From WRDS01 sp964492775 (GTDB lineage Bacteria > Actinomycetota > Coriobacteriia > Anaerosomatales > PHET01), in assembly GCA_964492775.1 (NCBI GenBank), contig CAZBLH010000008.1:1-64000 (forward strand): 64,000 nucleotides of DNA, in the 5' to 3' direction. The position numbers and the translations under genes were made by a program. Numbering within the stretch: position 1 is the stretch's first letter; each line of letters starts with the position of its first letter. This document shows positions 7,505-15,779 of the stretch, piece after piece. Under the pieces are notes generated by a model that made no database searches, was not told where the DNA came from, and worked only from the letters and a program-made list of their open reading frames with translations.

Positions 7505-8869
7505 TTGCAGATCACTCCTGCCGAGATCGTCGAAACGCTGGTGATGATCCAGCAGCAGAACCTCGACGTCCGAACCATCACGCTCGGCCTGTCGCTTGCG
7601 GGCTGCGCGCACGAGAGCGTCGACGAGACCGCTCGGCGCGTGTACGACCGGGTCACCTCAGTCGCCGAGAACCTCGTGAACGTCTCAGAGGCACTCGCGT
7701 GCGAGTATGGGGTGCCCATCGTCAACCAGCGCGTGTCGGTGACGCCGGTCGCGCAGATCGCCTCGGCGTGTACTGCCGAGGATCTCACGCCCATCGCGAG
7801 CGCGCTCGACCGGGCCGCGTGCGAAGTGGGCGTCGACTTCATCGGCGGGTTCTCGGCGCTCGTGCACAAAGGCATCGGTGACGCCGACCGCCGGCTGATT
7901 GCTTCGATCCCCGACGCGCTCGCCTCCACCTCGCGGCTCTGCGCTTCCGTGAACGTCGCCACCACGCGCGCCGGCATCAACATGGACGCTGTGCTTGCGA
8001 TGGCGCGCGCGGTTCGCGCGACCGCCGAGAAGACCGCGGATTCCGACAGCATCGGCTGCGCGAAGCTCGTCGTCTTTGCGAACATGGTCGAGGACAACCC
8101 GTTCATGGCGGGCGCGGTCCACGGCTCCGGCGAGCCTGACGCCGCCGTCAACGTCGGCATCTCGGGCCCCGGCGTGGTGCGCGCCGTCATTGCCTCACTT
8201 CCCGAGGACGCCGACCTCACCGCAGTGGCCGAGGCCGTCAAAGCGACCGCCTTCAAGATCACACGTGTGGGCGAACTCGTGGCGCGCGAGGCCGCCAAGC
8301 GGCTTGGCGTCACCCCAGGCATCGTCGACCTCTCGCTCGCTCCCACCCCGGCCGACGGAGACTCGGTCGCCGAAATCATCGAGGCCATGGGCGTGGGTCG
8401 CTGTGGGGGCCCCGGAACGACCGCCGCGCTCGCCCTGCTGAACGACGCCGTCAAGAAGGGTGGCGCGATGGGCAGCTCGAGCGTCGGAGGCCTTTCGGGC
8501 GCCTTCATCCCCGTCTCCGAGGACCAGGGCATGATACGGGCGGCCGAGTCCGGAGCGCTGACCATCGAGAAGCTCGAGGCCATGACGGCGGTCTGCTCGG
8601 TGGGGCTCGACATGATCGCGATTCCAGGCGATACCAGCTGCGAGACGATCGCTGGCATCATCGCCGATGAGTGCGCCATCGGAGTCGTGAACTCGAAGAC
8701 GACCGCAGTGCGCCTCATCCCCGCCATCAGCAAGAAGGTCGGAGACCGCGTGAGCTTCGGCGGGCTACTCGGCGAGGCGCCGGTGATGGCGGTCAACGAG
8801 TGGGCCGGCTCGGTGTTCGCGCATCGCGGAGGTCGCATCCCTGCGCCGCTGCAGTCACTGAGGAACTGA
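7505..8869 (+). CDS. UPF0210/DUF711 family protein
   Basis: 454-aa member of UPF0210, a family structurally related to glycyl-radical enzymes and sometimes annotated as PFL family; its reaction is not established. Visible conserved stretches include ETLVMIQQQNLDVRTITLG at the N-terminus, CGGPGTTAALALLNDA, and the C-terminal GLDMIAIPGDTS. The TTG at 7505 was chosen because it opens the conserved N-terminus and gives the family's usual ~450-residue length; AAAGG lies 6 nt upstream. Upstream in-frame codons overlap the ACT gene and do not look like the family. It is probably cotranscribed with the ACT gene. Confidence 0.88.
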   Translation: MQITPAEIVETLVMIQQQNLDVRTITLGLSLAGCAHESVDETARRVYDRVTSVAENLVNVSEALACEYGVPIVNQRVSVTPVAQIASACTAEDLTPIASALDRAACEVGVDFIGGFSALVHKGIGDADRRLIASIPDALASTSRLCASVNVATTRAGINMDAVLAMARAVRATAEKTADSDSIGCAKLVVFANMVEDNPFMAGAVHGSGEPDAAVNVGISGPGVVRAVIASLPEDADLTAVAEAVKATAFKITRVGELVAREAAKRLGVTPGIVDLSLAPTPADGDSVAEIIEAMGVGRCGGPGTTAALALLNDAVKKGGAMGSSSVGGLSGAFIPVSEDQGMIRAAESGALTIEKLEAMTAVCSVGLDMIAIPGDTSCETIAGIIADECAIGVVNSKTTAVRLIPAISKKVGDRVSFGGLLGEAPVMAVNEWAGSVFAHRGGRIPAPLQSLRN

Positions 8870-8891
8870 CACTGGCGGGCTGACGCCTAGT

Positions 8892-9638
8892 CTAGATCCC
8901 GACGGCCTCGCGGAATTGGCGCACCTGGCGGCGTGCCACCGGGATGTTGGTTTCGTCGCGGTCGCCCGCCACGACGACGTAGCTCCCGTCGACTCGCAGA
9001 ATCTCCTTCACGCTGTTCAGATTCACGAGATAGCTGCGGTGCACGCGCACGAACGACTCGCGCTCAAGGCGCGCCTCGAGCTCGCTCAAGGTCATGTCCA
9101 CGATGAACCGCTGCTCGAACGTGTGCGCGTACGTCGACTTGTGGCGCGCCGACACGAAGACGATGTCGTCGATGCTCAGCAGGACCGTGCGCCCACCCTT
9201 GCGCACCGCGACCTTGTGGAACTCCGTGTCGCCTGCTGCCGAGGCGCCCGCTAACCGGATCGGCGACGATACCAGGGACTCCACTCGCGCCGAGAGCTCG
9301 GCCACGCTGAACGGCTTGGTGACGTACTGCTGCACCCCCTGCCTGAACGCGTGGATCTTGGCGAGCTCTTCGGTCTTGGCGCTCAGGATGATGACCGGGA
9401 TGTGCGCGGTCTGGGGGTTCGAGCGGATCTCGGCCAGCGCCATCCAGCCGTCCACGCTCGGCATCATCACGTCGAGCACCACGACATCGAAACGCTGCCT
9501 GCCGAGCATAGAGACGCACTCGCCGCCATCCTCAGCGCCGACAACCTGCATCCCATCGGCCTCGAGGCCCATCTGTATCATCTCGACGACCGCCGGGTCG
9601 TCGTCCACAACCAGAACACGAATACGGTCGTCAGACAC
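8892..9638 (-). CDS. response regulator, REC-LytTR
   Basis: 248-aa two-component response regulator. The receiver domain (residues ~6-125) has the acidic pocket DDD at 12-14, phosphoacceptor D56 (VVVLDVMMP) and Lys in VTKPF. A LytTR DNA-binding domain covers ~145-245, with the family signature FVRVHRSYLVNL. LytTR regulators bind imperfect direct repeats and often control cell-surface genes. No histidine kinase is adjacent, so its partner is elsewhere. ATG start. A 126-bp gap without a clear gene separates it from nfnB on the same strand. Confidence 0.93.
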   Translation of the reverse strand: MSDDRIRVLVVDDDPAVVEMIQMGLEADGMQVVGAEDGGECVSMLGRQRFDVVVLDVMMPSVDGWMALAEIRSNPQTAHIPVIILSAKTEELAKIHAFRQGVQQYVTKPFSVAELSARVESLVSSPIRLAGASAAGDTEFHKVAVRKGGRTVLLSIDDIVFVSARHKSTYAHTFEQRFIVDMTLSELEARLERESFVRVHRSYLVNLNSVKEILRVDGSYVVVAGDRDETNIPVARRQVRQFREAVGI

Positions 9639-9764
9639 CGCTCATGCCCTTTCTAGTGCCGATAAGCGTGCAGGAAATACCCCTCAAACAGCGCTTGACG
9701 CCGTTCATCTGCAGGAGATTGTACCCGAACCCGCTGACATCCTAGCCCGCGCCGGACAAGATGC

Positions 9765-11216
9765 TCAGGTGCGTTCGGCGAGCCATTCGTCGATCGACGC
9801 GGCAGCGCGCTTGCCGGCCCCCATGGCCAGAATGACGGTCGCCGAGCCGGTCACAACGTCGCCACCTGCCCAGACGTCCTCCATCGAGGTCTGTCCGTCC
9901 TCGCCGGTAACGATGTAGCCGCGCGAGGTGGTCTCAAGGTCCGGTGCGGCATCGGCGATCAGCGGGTTAGCGCGGGTGCCGACCGCGATGATGACGGTGT
10001 CGCAGTCGATTTCGAACTCCGAGCCAAGCACGCACACGGGCGCCCGCCGCCCACTCGAGTCCGGCTCACCGAGTTCCATGCGTGTTGCGACAAGTCCGGT
10101 CACCCAGCCGTCGCGCCCGGTGATCTCGACGGGCGAGCAGAGCATCTTGAACTCGACGCCCTCCTCGCGCGCATGGTGGACCTCTTCGCGGCGCGCCGGC
10201 ATCTCGTCCTCGGTTCGGCGGTACACGAGGAAGACCTCGTCCGCGCCGAGGCGCAGGGCGGTGCGCGCAGCGTCCATCGCCACGTTTCCGCCTCCGACTA
10301 CGGCCACCTTGCGCCCGCGCCAGACCGGCGTGTCGGCGCGCGGGAACTCGTAGGCACGCATCAGGTTCACGCGCGTGAGGAACTCGTTGGCGGAGTAGAC
10401 GCCGTTGAGATTCTCGCCCGGCAACCCCATGAAGACCGGCAGCCCAGCACCGGAACCGACGAAGACGGCGTCGAAGCCCTCCTCGGAAAGCAGCTCGTCT
10501 ATGGTGGACAGCCGCCCGACGACGTAGTCGGTGACGATCTCGACGCCCATCGTGAGCAGCGTCTCGATCTCGGCGGCGACGACGTGCTTGGGCAGCCGGA
10601 ACTCGGGGATGCCGTAGACCAGCACGCCTCCAGCTGCGTGCAGCGACTCGAAGACAGTGACCGCGTGCCCGCGGCGCGCGAGCTCGCCGGCGCACGCAAG
10701 GCCAGCCGGCCCGCTGCCGACCACCGCGATTCGCCGCCCGGTGCTCTCAGCGACTTCAGGCCGGCACCGCTGGCCAATCTCACAGGCAAGGTCCAAGTCA
10801 CCGAGGTAGCGCTCGAGACGCCCGATGGCGACCGGGTTGCCCTTCTTCGCGAGCACGCACTTCGCCTCGCACTGCTCCTCCTGGGGGCAGACTCGCCCGC
10901 ACACGGACGGCAGCGCGTTGCGCTCCTTGATGATAGAGATCGCCTCGGACGTGTTCCCGTCGATGATCTCGCGCACGAAGCCGCGAATATCGATGCTCAC
11001 CGGGCAGCCCTGCTGGCAGGTGGGGTCCTTGCACTGCAGGCACCGGCTGGCCTCGGCCAGCGCTTCGTCTGCCGAGTACCCCAGCCCGACCTCGTCGAAG
11101 TCCCCCGCCCGCTCGGCAGCGTCGCGCTCGCTCATGGGCGTGCGCTCGCCGCGGACCGGCCGATGCCGCTCGCGGTCGTCGAAAACCCTGCGTCCCATGT
11201 CGTCTATATGTGGCAC
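9765..11216 (-). CDS. nfnB: NfnB / GltA-like flavin oxidoreductase subunit
   Basis: 483-aa NADPH-binding flavoprotein of the glutamate-synthase-small-subunit family. The N-terminal ferredoxin-like region has CLQCKDPTCQQGCP and CGRVCPQEEQCEAKC for two Fe-S clusters. The FAD Rossmann motif VVGSGPAGLACAGELA is near residue 165 and the NAD(P) motif VVGGGNVAMDAA near 305. Its pairing with the upstream FNR-type subunit, rather than a large glutamate synthase subunit, indicates NfnAB (electron-bifurcating ferredoxin:NADP+ oxidoreductase) or the closely related sulfide dehydrogenase SudAB. The GTG start at 11216 overlaps the nfnA stop by 13 nt; an ATG at 11198 is also possible. Confidence 0.9.
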   Translation of the reverse strand: MPHIDDMGRRVFDDRERHRPVRGERTPMSERDAAERAGDFDEVGLGYSADEALAEASRCLQCKDPTCQQGCPVSIDIRGFVREIIDGNTSEAISIIKERNALPSVCGRVCPQEEQCEAKCVLAKKGNPVAIGRLERYLGDLDLACEIGQRCRPEVAESTGRRIAVVGSGPAGLACAGELARRGHAVTVFESLHAAGGVLVYGIPEFRLPKHVVAAEIETLLTMGVEIVTDYVVGRLSTIDELLSEEGFDAVFVGSGAGLPVFMGLPGENLNGVYSANEFLTRVNLMRAYEFPRADTPVWRGRKVAVVGGGNVAMDAARTALRLGADEVFLVYRRTEDEMPARREEVHHAREEGVEFKMLCSPVEITGRDGWVTGLVATRMELGEPDSSGRRAPVCVLGSEFEIDCDTVIIAVGTRANPLIADAAPDLETTSRGYIVTGEDGQTSMEDVWAGGDVVTGSATVILAMGAGKRAAASIDEWLAERT

Positions 11217-12043
11217 GAGCAGCTCCGGGAGTACTCGGCGTCCGCTTCACGTTCGGCATCCGCGTAGACGCGTTGGCGGCTCATCAGCTCTTCCCAGTCC
11301 ACCGCGTGCCCGTCGAAGTCGGGCCCGTCCACGCACCCAAAGCGGGTTACGCCGCCCACGCTGACCCGGCACGCGCCGCACATGCCCGTTCCGTCCACCA
11401 TGATCGGGTTCAGCGACACGGTGATGGGGATGTCGTACTCGGCCGCTGTTGCGGCGCAGAACTTCATCATGATTGCAGGACCCACTGCGAACGCGCGGTC
11501 GATGCTGTCTGCAGCCGCCATCCGCTTGAGCGGCGTGGTGACAAGCCCCTTCTCGCCCGCCGAGCCGTCGTCGGTGACCACGGTGAGCGACGCGAGCGCA
11601 AGATCACCGAGCTCCTTCTCAAGGAGCAGCAGCTCGCGGTTGCGAGCGCCGAGAATGACATGGACTTCGGCGCCGGCCTCAACCAGACCACGCGAGACCG
11701 GGTACGCCACCGCCGCGCCTACTCCACCACCGACGACCGCGATCCGTCCCCGGTCCTCAAGGTGCGTGGGCACGCCGAGCGGCCCGACGACATCGGCGAG
11801 CTCGTCGCCCACGCCGAGGTGGGAGAGCTGGTGTGTGGTCTTGCCGACTCGCATGTAGATGAAGCGGATCCAGCCCTCCTCGGCAGACCAGTCCGAGAAG
11901 GTGAGCGGGATGCGCTCGCCGCCCTCGGCGATCCTGAGCATGAGGAACTGGCCCGGGCGGACCTTTGCGGCGATCTTCGGGGCCTCGACGCCCATCTCGA
12001 AGACGGCGTCGGAGAGCTGGCGGGCGTGAATGATCCGGAACAC
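11204..12043 (-). CDS. nfnA: NfnA, FAD/NAD(H)-binding oxidoreductase subunit
   Basis: 279-aa dihydroorotate-dehydrogenase-electron-transfer type protein. It has an FNR-like FAD domain (PGQFLMLRIAEGGERIPLTF), an NAD-binding domain (VVGGGVGAAVAYPVSRGL) and a C-terminal [2Fe-2S] motif GMCGACRVSV...FGC. Together with NfnB it would couple NADH, NADPH and ferredoxin pools in the cytoplasm. The GTG at 12043 is chosen because VFRIIHARQL is the family's usual start and GGAGG lies 5 nt upstream; longer reading would add over 120 unrelated residues. SudB of sulfide dehydrogenase is the main alternative name. Confidence 0.9.
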   Translation of the reverse strand: MFRIIHARQLSDAVFEMGVEAPKIAAKVRPGQFLMLRIAEGGERIPLTFSDWSAEEGWIRFIYMRVGKTTHQLSHLGVGDELADVVGPLGVPTHLEDRGRIAVVGGGVGAAVAYPVSRGLVEAGAEVHVILGARNRELLLLEKELGDLALASLTVVTDDGSAGEKGLVTTPLKRMAAADSIDRAFAVGPAIMMKFCAATAAEYDIPITVSLNPIMVDGTGMCGACRVSVGGVTRFGCVDGPDFDGHAVDWEELMSRQRVYADAEREADAEYSRSCSCHI

Positions 12044-12123
12044 GGGACCTCCGTCTGTGGGATCAAGTCGCGGGGTGATGAGGTCGAAACAGTATATCAG
12101 CCGCCCTTCGCACCCGCGGCGTC

Positions 12124-12153
12124 TTTGTGGGTAATTGGTGCTGCTGGTATACT
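12124..12153 (+). promoter_or_regulatory. promoter of the M23 hydrolase gene
   Basis: The hexamer TATACT at 12148-12153 is preceded by TGG, an extended -10. TTTGTG lies 18 bp upstream (12124-12129) as a possible -35. It points to the plus-strand M23 gene, whose start lies 72 bp downstream. It is predicted from sequence only. Confidence 0.5.
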
Positions 12154-12225
12154 TGGTACGTTGATTGCGCCTTCCGGGGCCGGCCATACTACTTAATCGA
12201 AGCAGCGCACCGGAGAATAGGAACC

Positions 12226-13431
12226 ATGCATCGTAGCCGCGCAGTAGTAACACTCCTCCTGGCATTCCTCCTTGTCTTCGCGTCCGTGCTTCCGGCCGTC
12301 GGCGCAACCACGTCTGACCTGCAGAAGCACCGGAAGGCCGCAGAAGAAGCTCGAAAGCGCGCGCAGCAGTCTGAGAGCGCCGCTGCCAAGCTGGCGGCCG
12401 AGGTCGAGGCACTCGACGGTCAGATCGAGAAGATCGAGGCCGAAGCTCGCGCCCTCGATCCCAAGATCGCCGAGGCCGCCGCCAGGACCTCCAAGATCCA
12501 GGCCCAGGTCGACGCGCTTCAGGCCGAGATCGACCAGACCCAAGCCGAGATCGAGAAGACGCAGGCCGAGTACGAGCTGCAGCAAGAGCTTCTCGCGAAC
12601 CGGGTCAACTCCACGTACCGCCAGGGCACGTGGTTCTACTTCGACGTCCTTCTCGGCAGTCACGACATCGGCGACTTCATCACGCGCACCGAGTTCGTGA
12701 GCCGCATCATCGAGTCAAACAACGACCTCGCCCTGAGCCTCGATATCACCGAGCAGAACCTCGCGAAGGCCAAGGTCAAGCTGGATCGCTCGCTTGAAAC
12801 CGTCGAGATCAAGCGCAAGGAGGCTGCCGAGGTCGAGCAGCAGCTCCGCGACCTGCGCGCATCGCGGCAGGCGGCCGCCGCCCGCAGCGAGGCCGTGCAG
12901 AGCCAGAAGGCGCAGCTGGTAGTCGAGCACAAGGCGAACGCCAAGCGCCTGCGGGCACTCGCGGAGCAGGAAGAGGCGGAGTCCTCACGCATCGCTGCCG
13001 AACTGGCTGCGCGCGGTGGCGGCTCGGGCGTATACGCCGGAACCATGTCGTGGCCGGTCCCCTCGTCGCGCCGCGTGACCTCACAGTTCGGCTACCGTAC
13101 TCACCCGATTTTCGGAGACCGCCGGCTGCACACGGGCATCGACATCGGAGCGTCGTCAGGCGCGGCCATCGTCGCTGCCGGTGACGGTGAGGTCATCTAC
13201 GCCGGCTACCGGGGTGGCTACGGCAACACTGTGATGATCGACCACGGCAACGGTGTCATCAGCCTCTACGCCCACCAGATCTCCGGCGGCATCGCCGTGC
13301 GGACAGGCCAGAAGGTATCCCGAGGCCAGCGCATCGGCGCGGTGGGCTCGACGGGCAACTCGACCGGCCCGCACCTGCACTTCGAGGTGCGCGTGAACGG
13401 CTCGCCCGTGAACCCGATGAAGTACCTCTAG
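12226..13431 (+). CDS. secreted M23 peptidoglycan hydrolase with coiled coil
   Basis: 401-aa secreted endopeptidase of the PcsB/EnvC-like type. A signal peptide (~residues 1-27, ending PAVGA) is followed by a long Ala/Glu/Lys coiled coil (~30-255), typically a docking arm for an FtsX-like regulator. The C-terminal M23 domain has an intact zinc site: HTGIDIG (H302, D306) and HLHFEV (H383, H385). Its predicted role is cutting peptide cross-links during growth or division. The ATG at 12226 is chosen because it begins the signal peptide; AATAGGAAC lies just upstream. It faces pth convergently. Confidence 0.92.
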   Translation: MHRSRAVVTLLLAFLLVFASVLPAVGATTSDLQKHRKAAEEARKRAQQSESAAAKLAAEVEALDGQIEKIEAEARALDPKIAEAAARTSKIQAQVDALQAEIDQTQAEIEKTQAEYELQQELLANRVNSTYRQGTWFYFDVLLGSHDIGDFITRTEFVSRIIESNNDLALSLDITEQNLAKAKVKLDRSLETVEIKRKEAAEVEQQLRDLRASRQAAAARSEAVQSQKAQLVVEHKANAKRLRALAEQEEAESSRIAAELAARGGGSGVYAGTMSWPVPSSRRVTSQFGYRTHPIFGDRRLHTGIDIGASSGAAIVAAGDGEVIYAGYRGGYGNTVMIDHGNGVISLYAHQISGGIAVRTGQKVSRGQRIGAVGSTGNSTGPHLHFEVRVNGSPVNPMKYL

Positions 13432-13458
13432 GGGCTTCTGGGGCTTCGCCGCTCGCGC

Positions 13459-14025
13459 TCAGTCCGCGTTGTACTCCCGCATAGCGCTGTCGATCCCGTG
13501 CTCCAGAATGTGCAGCACCGCTTGAGCGGCCGCAGGGATGCAGCTCTCAAACTCCTCGAGCGACTCACCCTTGAGTCTCTGCAGCACCCAGTCGGCCGGG
13601 TCCATGCGACCCGTCGGTCGCCCCACGCCCACGCGCACGCGCAGGTACTCGTCGGATCCGAGCTTGGCATGGAGTGAGCGCAGCCCGTTGTGGCCGCCGT
13701 GCCCACCGCCGCGTTTGCAGAGCACACGCCCGGGCGCGAGATCGATGTCGTCGTGCACGACGATGATCTCGCGCACCGCGACCCCGTAGATCTCGGCAAG
13801 CTTTGCCACAGGTCCGCCGGAGACGTTCATGAACGACTGCGGCTTCGCCAGCACGAGGTCCTCGTCGCCGAAGCGAACGACGGCGACCTTCGAGCCTGCC
13901 TCGTCCTTCCAGTACGTGGCGCGAAGATTCTCACCGAGCAGGTCGATCACCTTGAAACCGGCGTTGTGGCGTGTGTGCTCGTATTCAGGACCTGGATTGC
14001 CCAGGCCCACAACCAGTCGGGTCAT
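13459..14025 (-). CDS. pth: peptidyl-tRNA hydrolase
   Basis: 188-aa enzyme that releases tRNA from stalled peptidyl-tRNA. The catalytic motif VGLGNPGPEYEHTRHNAGF carries His20, and IIVVHDDIDLAPG carries the catalytic Asp; KPQSFMNVSG is the third family motif. Length is normal. ATG start. It is the last gene of the rsmI-to-pth block and follows rplY, as spoVC follows ctc in Bacillus subtilis. Confidence 0.96.
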   Translation of the reverse strand: MTRLVVGLGNPGPEYEHTRHNAGFKVIDLLGENLRATYWKDEAGSKVAVVRFGDEDLVLAKPQSFMNVSGGPVAKLAEIYGVAVREIIVVHDDIDLAPGRVLCKRGGGHGGHNGLRSLHAKLGSDEYLRVRVGVGRPTGRMDPADWVLQRLKGESLEEFESCIPAAAQAVLHILEHGIDSAMREYNAD

Positions 14026-14061
14026 AGCCTATGTCACCCGTGCAGGAGTGCCCAGCGGGGG

Positions 14062-14706
14062 CTATTCCTCGTCGGATGCATCCCCCTTGCCCACGAGCTC
14101 CGGCTCGGCGCCTTCCTCGAGAGCACCCTCTTCCTCGGCCTCTTCGAGGCGCGGCGCCTGCACTGAGGCGACCACGGCCTCGGGGTCGTCGAGAACAGTG
14201 ACGCCCTTAGGCGGAGTCACATCGCCGAGAGTAATCGAGTCGCCGATCTCAAGTGCTTCCACGTCAACCTCGATTGCCTCGGGCAGGTCGGCCGGCTTCG
14301 CCTCGATGTTGACCTCGTGCACGTTGATCGTGAGGACACCGCCTGCGCGGACACCAGCCGGGTCGTTCACGAGCCGGAGCGGCACCACCGTGGTGACCGG
14401 CTTGTTCATCGCGACCTCAAGGAAGTCGATGTGCAGGATCGTGCCCTTGACTGCAGAGTGCTGCAGTTCGCGGATCATCGCCGAGACCGGCTTGGACTCG
14501 CCTTCGATCGCCAAGTCGACGATGGTGGCGCCGACGGAGTGGCGAGTGATGAACTGCTCGAACTCGTGCCGATCGATTGCTAGCGAGAGGGAGTCCCGTC
14601 CAGGCCCATACAGCACGGCCGGAATGAGGTTCTCGGGCGCGAGCTTCTTGCTGGTCTTGCCGACACGGTCGCGGAGGATCGCTTTGAGCACGTTGGCACC
14701 GGACAT
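14062..14706 (-). CDS. rplY: 50S ribosomal protein L25 (Ctc/TL5 form)
   Basis: 214-aa long-form L25 that binds 5S rRNA. The N-terminal L25 domain (~1-90; LKAILRDRVGKTSKKLAPENLIPAVLYG, cited in part) is followed by the beta-rich TL5 C-terminal domain (~95-185; HVVPLRLVNDPAG region) and an acidic tail rich in Glu. In Bacillus the orthologue Ctc is a general stress protein in the same position, between prs and pth. ATG start. Confidence 0.95.
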   Translation of the reverse strand: MSGANVLKAILRDRVGKTSKKLAPENLIPAVLYGPGRDSLSLAIDRHEFEQFITRHSVGATIVDLAIEGESKPVSAMIRELQHSAVKGTILHIDFLEVAMNKPVTTVVPLRLVNDPAGVRAGGVLTINVHEVNIEAKPADLPEAIEVDVEALEIGDSITLGDVTPPKGVTVLDDPEAVVASVQAPRLEEAEEEGALEEGAEPELVGKGDASDEE

Positions 14707-14776
14707 GTATCTGACTCCTTCTTCTCACTTGCTGCTGACGGGGTGTATGTACCCCTCCCAGCGCTTGCCACGGGAC

Positions 14777-15736
14777 TTACAGCTGGAAATCGGGGTCGAA
14801 CAGCTCGGAGACGCTCTCGTCGCAGAAGACGTTCTGGACGGCACGAGCGAACAGCGGCGCAACGGACAGGACGTGCAGCTTGCCGGCCTGCCTCTCGGCC
14901 GGGACGGTTACGGTATTGCAGACCACGACCTCCTCGATCGGCGCCGCTTCGAGACGCTCGAACGCCGGGGGCGAGAAGATGCCGTGGGTTGCGGTGACGT
15001 AGACCTTCTCGGCGCCGGCCTGCTTGAGCGCTTTGGCGCCCGCGGTGACAGAACCGGCCGTGTCGATCATGTCGTCGGCCACGATGCAGGTCTTGCCGGA
15101 GACGTCACCGATGACCTGCGTGATCTCGGCGACGTTGTGCTCCGGGCGACCCTTGTGCATGATCGCGAGCCCCGCGCCGAGCATGTCGGCGAGCTTCTTG
15201 CACGCCTTGGCGCGGCCGACGTCCGGGGACACGACCACGCAGTTGCTGAGCCGGAGCGACTCGAAGTAGTCGGCAAGGATGGGCAGCGCGGTCAGGTGGT
15301 TCACCGGCTGGTCGAAGAAGCCCTGGATCTGGCCCTGGTGCAGGTCCATCGCGATGACACGGTCGACGCCCGCGGTGGAGAGAAGGTCTGCAACCAGCTT
15401 GGCGGTGATGGGCTCGCGCGCCGCGCTCTTCTTGTCCTGCCGAGCGTAGCCATAGTGCGGGATGACCGCCGTGATTGAACGGGACGAGGCGCGCTTGGCC
15501 GCGTCGACCATGATCAGAAGCTCCATCAGCGCGTCGTTTACCGAGCCACAAATGGACTGCACGATGAACACGTCGGCGCCGCGGACGCTCTCGAGGTACC
15601 GGACGTAGATCTCCCCGTTGGCGAACTGGCTGATCTTCACGTTTCCGAGTTCGATGCCGAGGTGGCGCACGATTCCCTCGGCGAGCGCGGGATTGCTCGT
15701 CCCGCTGAACACGATCATGCGCGAACCGTCTAGCAT
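14777..15736 (-). CDS. prs: ribose-phosphate pyrophosphokinase
   Basis: 319-aa PRPP synthetase that makes the activated ribose donor for nucleotide, histidine and tryptophan synthesis. It has FANGEIYVRYLESVRG at the N-terminus, the ATP-loop region HYGYARQDKKSAAREPI, and the PRPP-binding motif VADDMIDTAGSV. The catalytic loop reads KKSAAREP. The ATG at 15736 is chosen because it gives the standard N-terminus (MLDGSRMIVFSGT) and GGAG lies 11 nt upstream. It lies 43 nt downstream of glmU, as in Bacillus. Confidence 0.95.
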   Translation of the reverse strand: MLDGSRMIVFSGTSNPALAEGIVRHLGIELGNVKISQFANGEIYVRYLESVRGADVFIVQSICGSVNDALMELLIMVDAAKRASSRSITAVIPHYGYARQDKKSAAREPITAKLVADLLSTAGVDRVIAMDLHQGQIQGFFDQPVNHLTALPILADYFESLRLSNCVVVSPDVGRAKACKKLADMLGAGLAIMHKGRPEHNVAEITQVIGDVSGKTCIVADDMIDTAGSVTAGAKALKQAGAEKVYVTATHGIFSPPAFERLEAAPIEEVVVCNTVTVPAERQAGKLHVLSVAPLFARAVQNVFCDESVSELFDPDFQL

Positions 15737-15779
15737 CTTTGTGGCCACTCCTCGGTCTGGTGTCGTTGCACGAATGCCG

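Noticed and set aside
7066..8838. 590-codon minus-strand frame opposite UPF0210
   Set aside because: Ser/Ala/Thr-rich low-complexity translation, no motifs; the plus-strand UPF0210 protein is unambiguous.
9639..9764. Possible gene or promoter on the plus strand (TTGACG present)
   Set aside because: No matching -10 and no plus-strand gene follows; left as plain intergenic DNA.
13829..15478. 549-codon plus-strand frame across pth, rplY and prs
   Set aside because: It crosses three conserved minus-strand genes and shows no recognisable domain.
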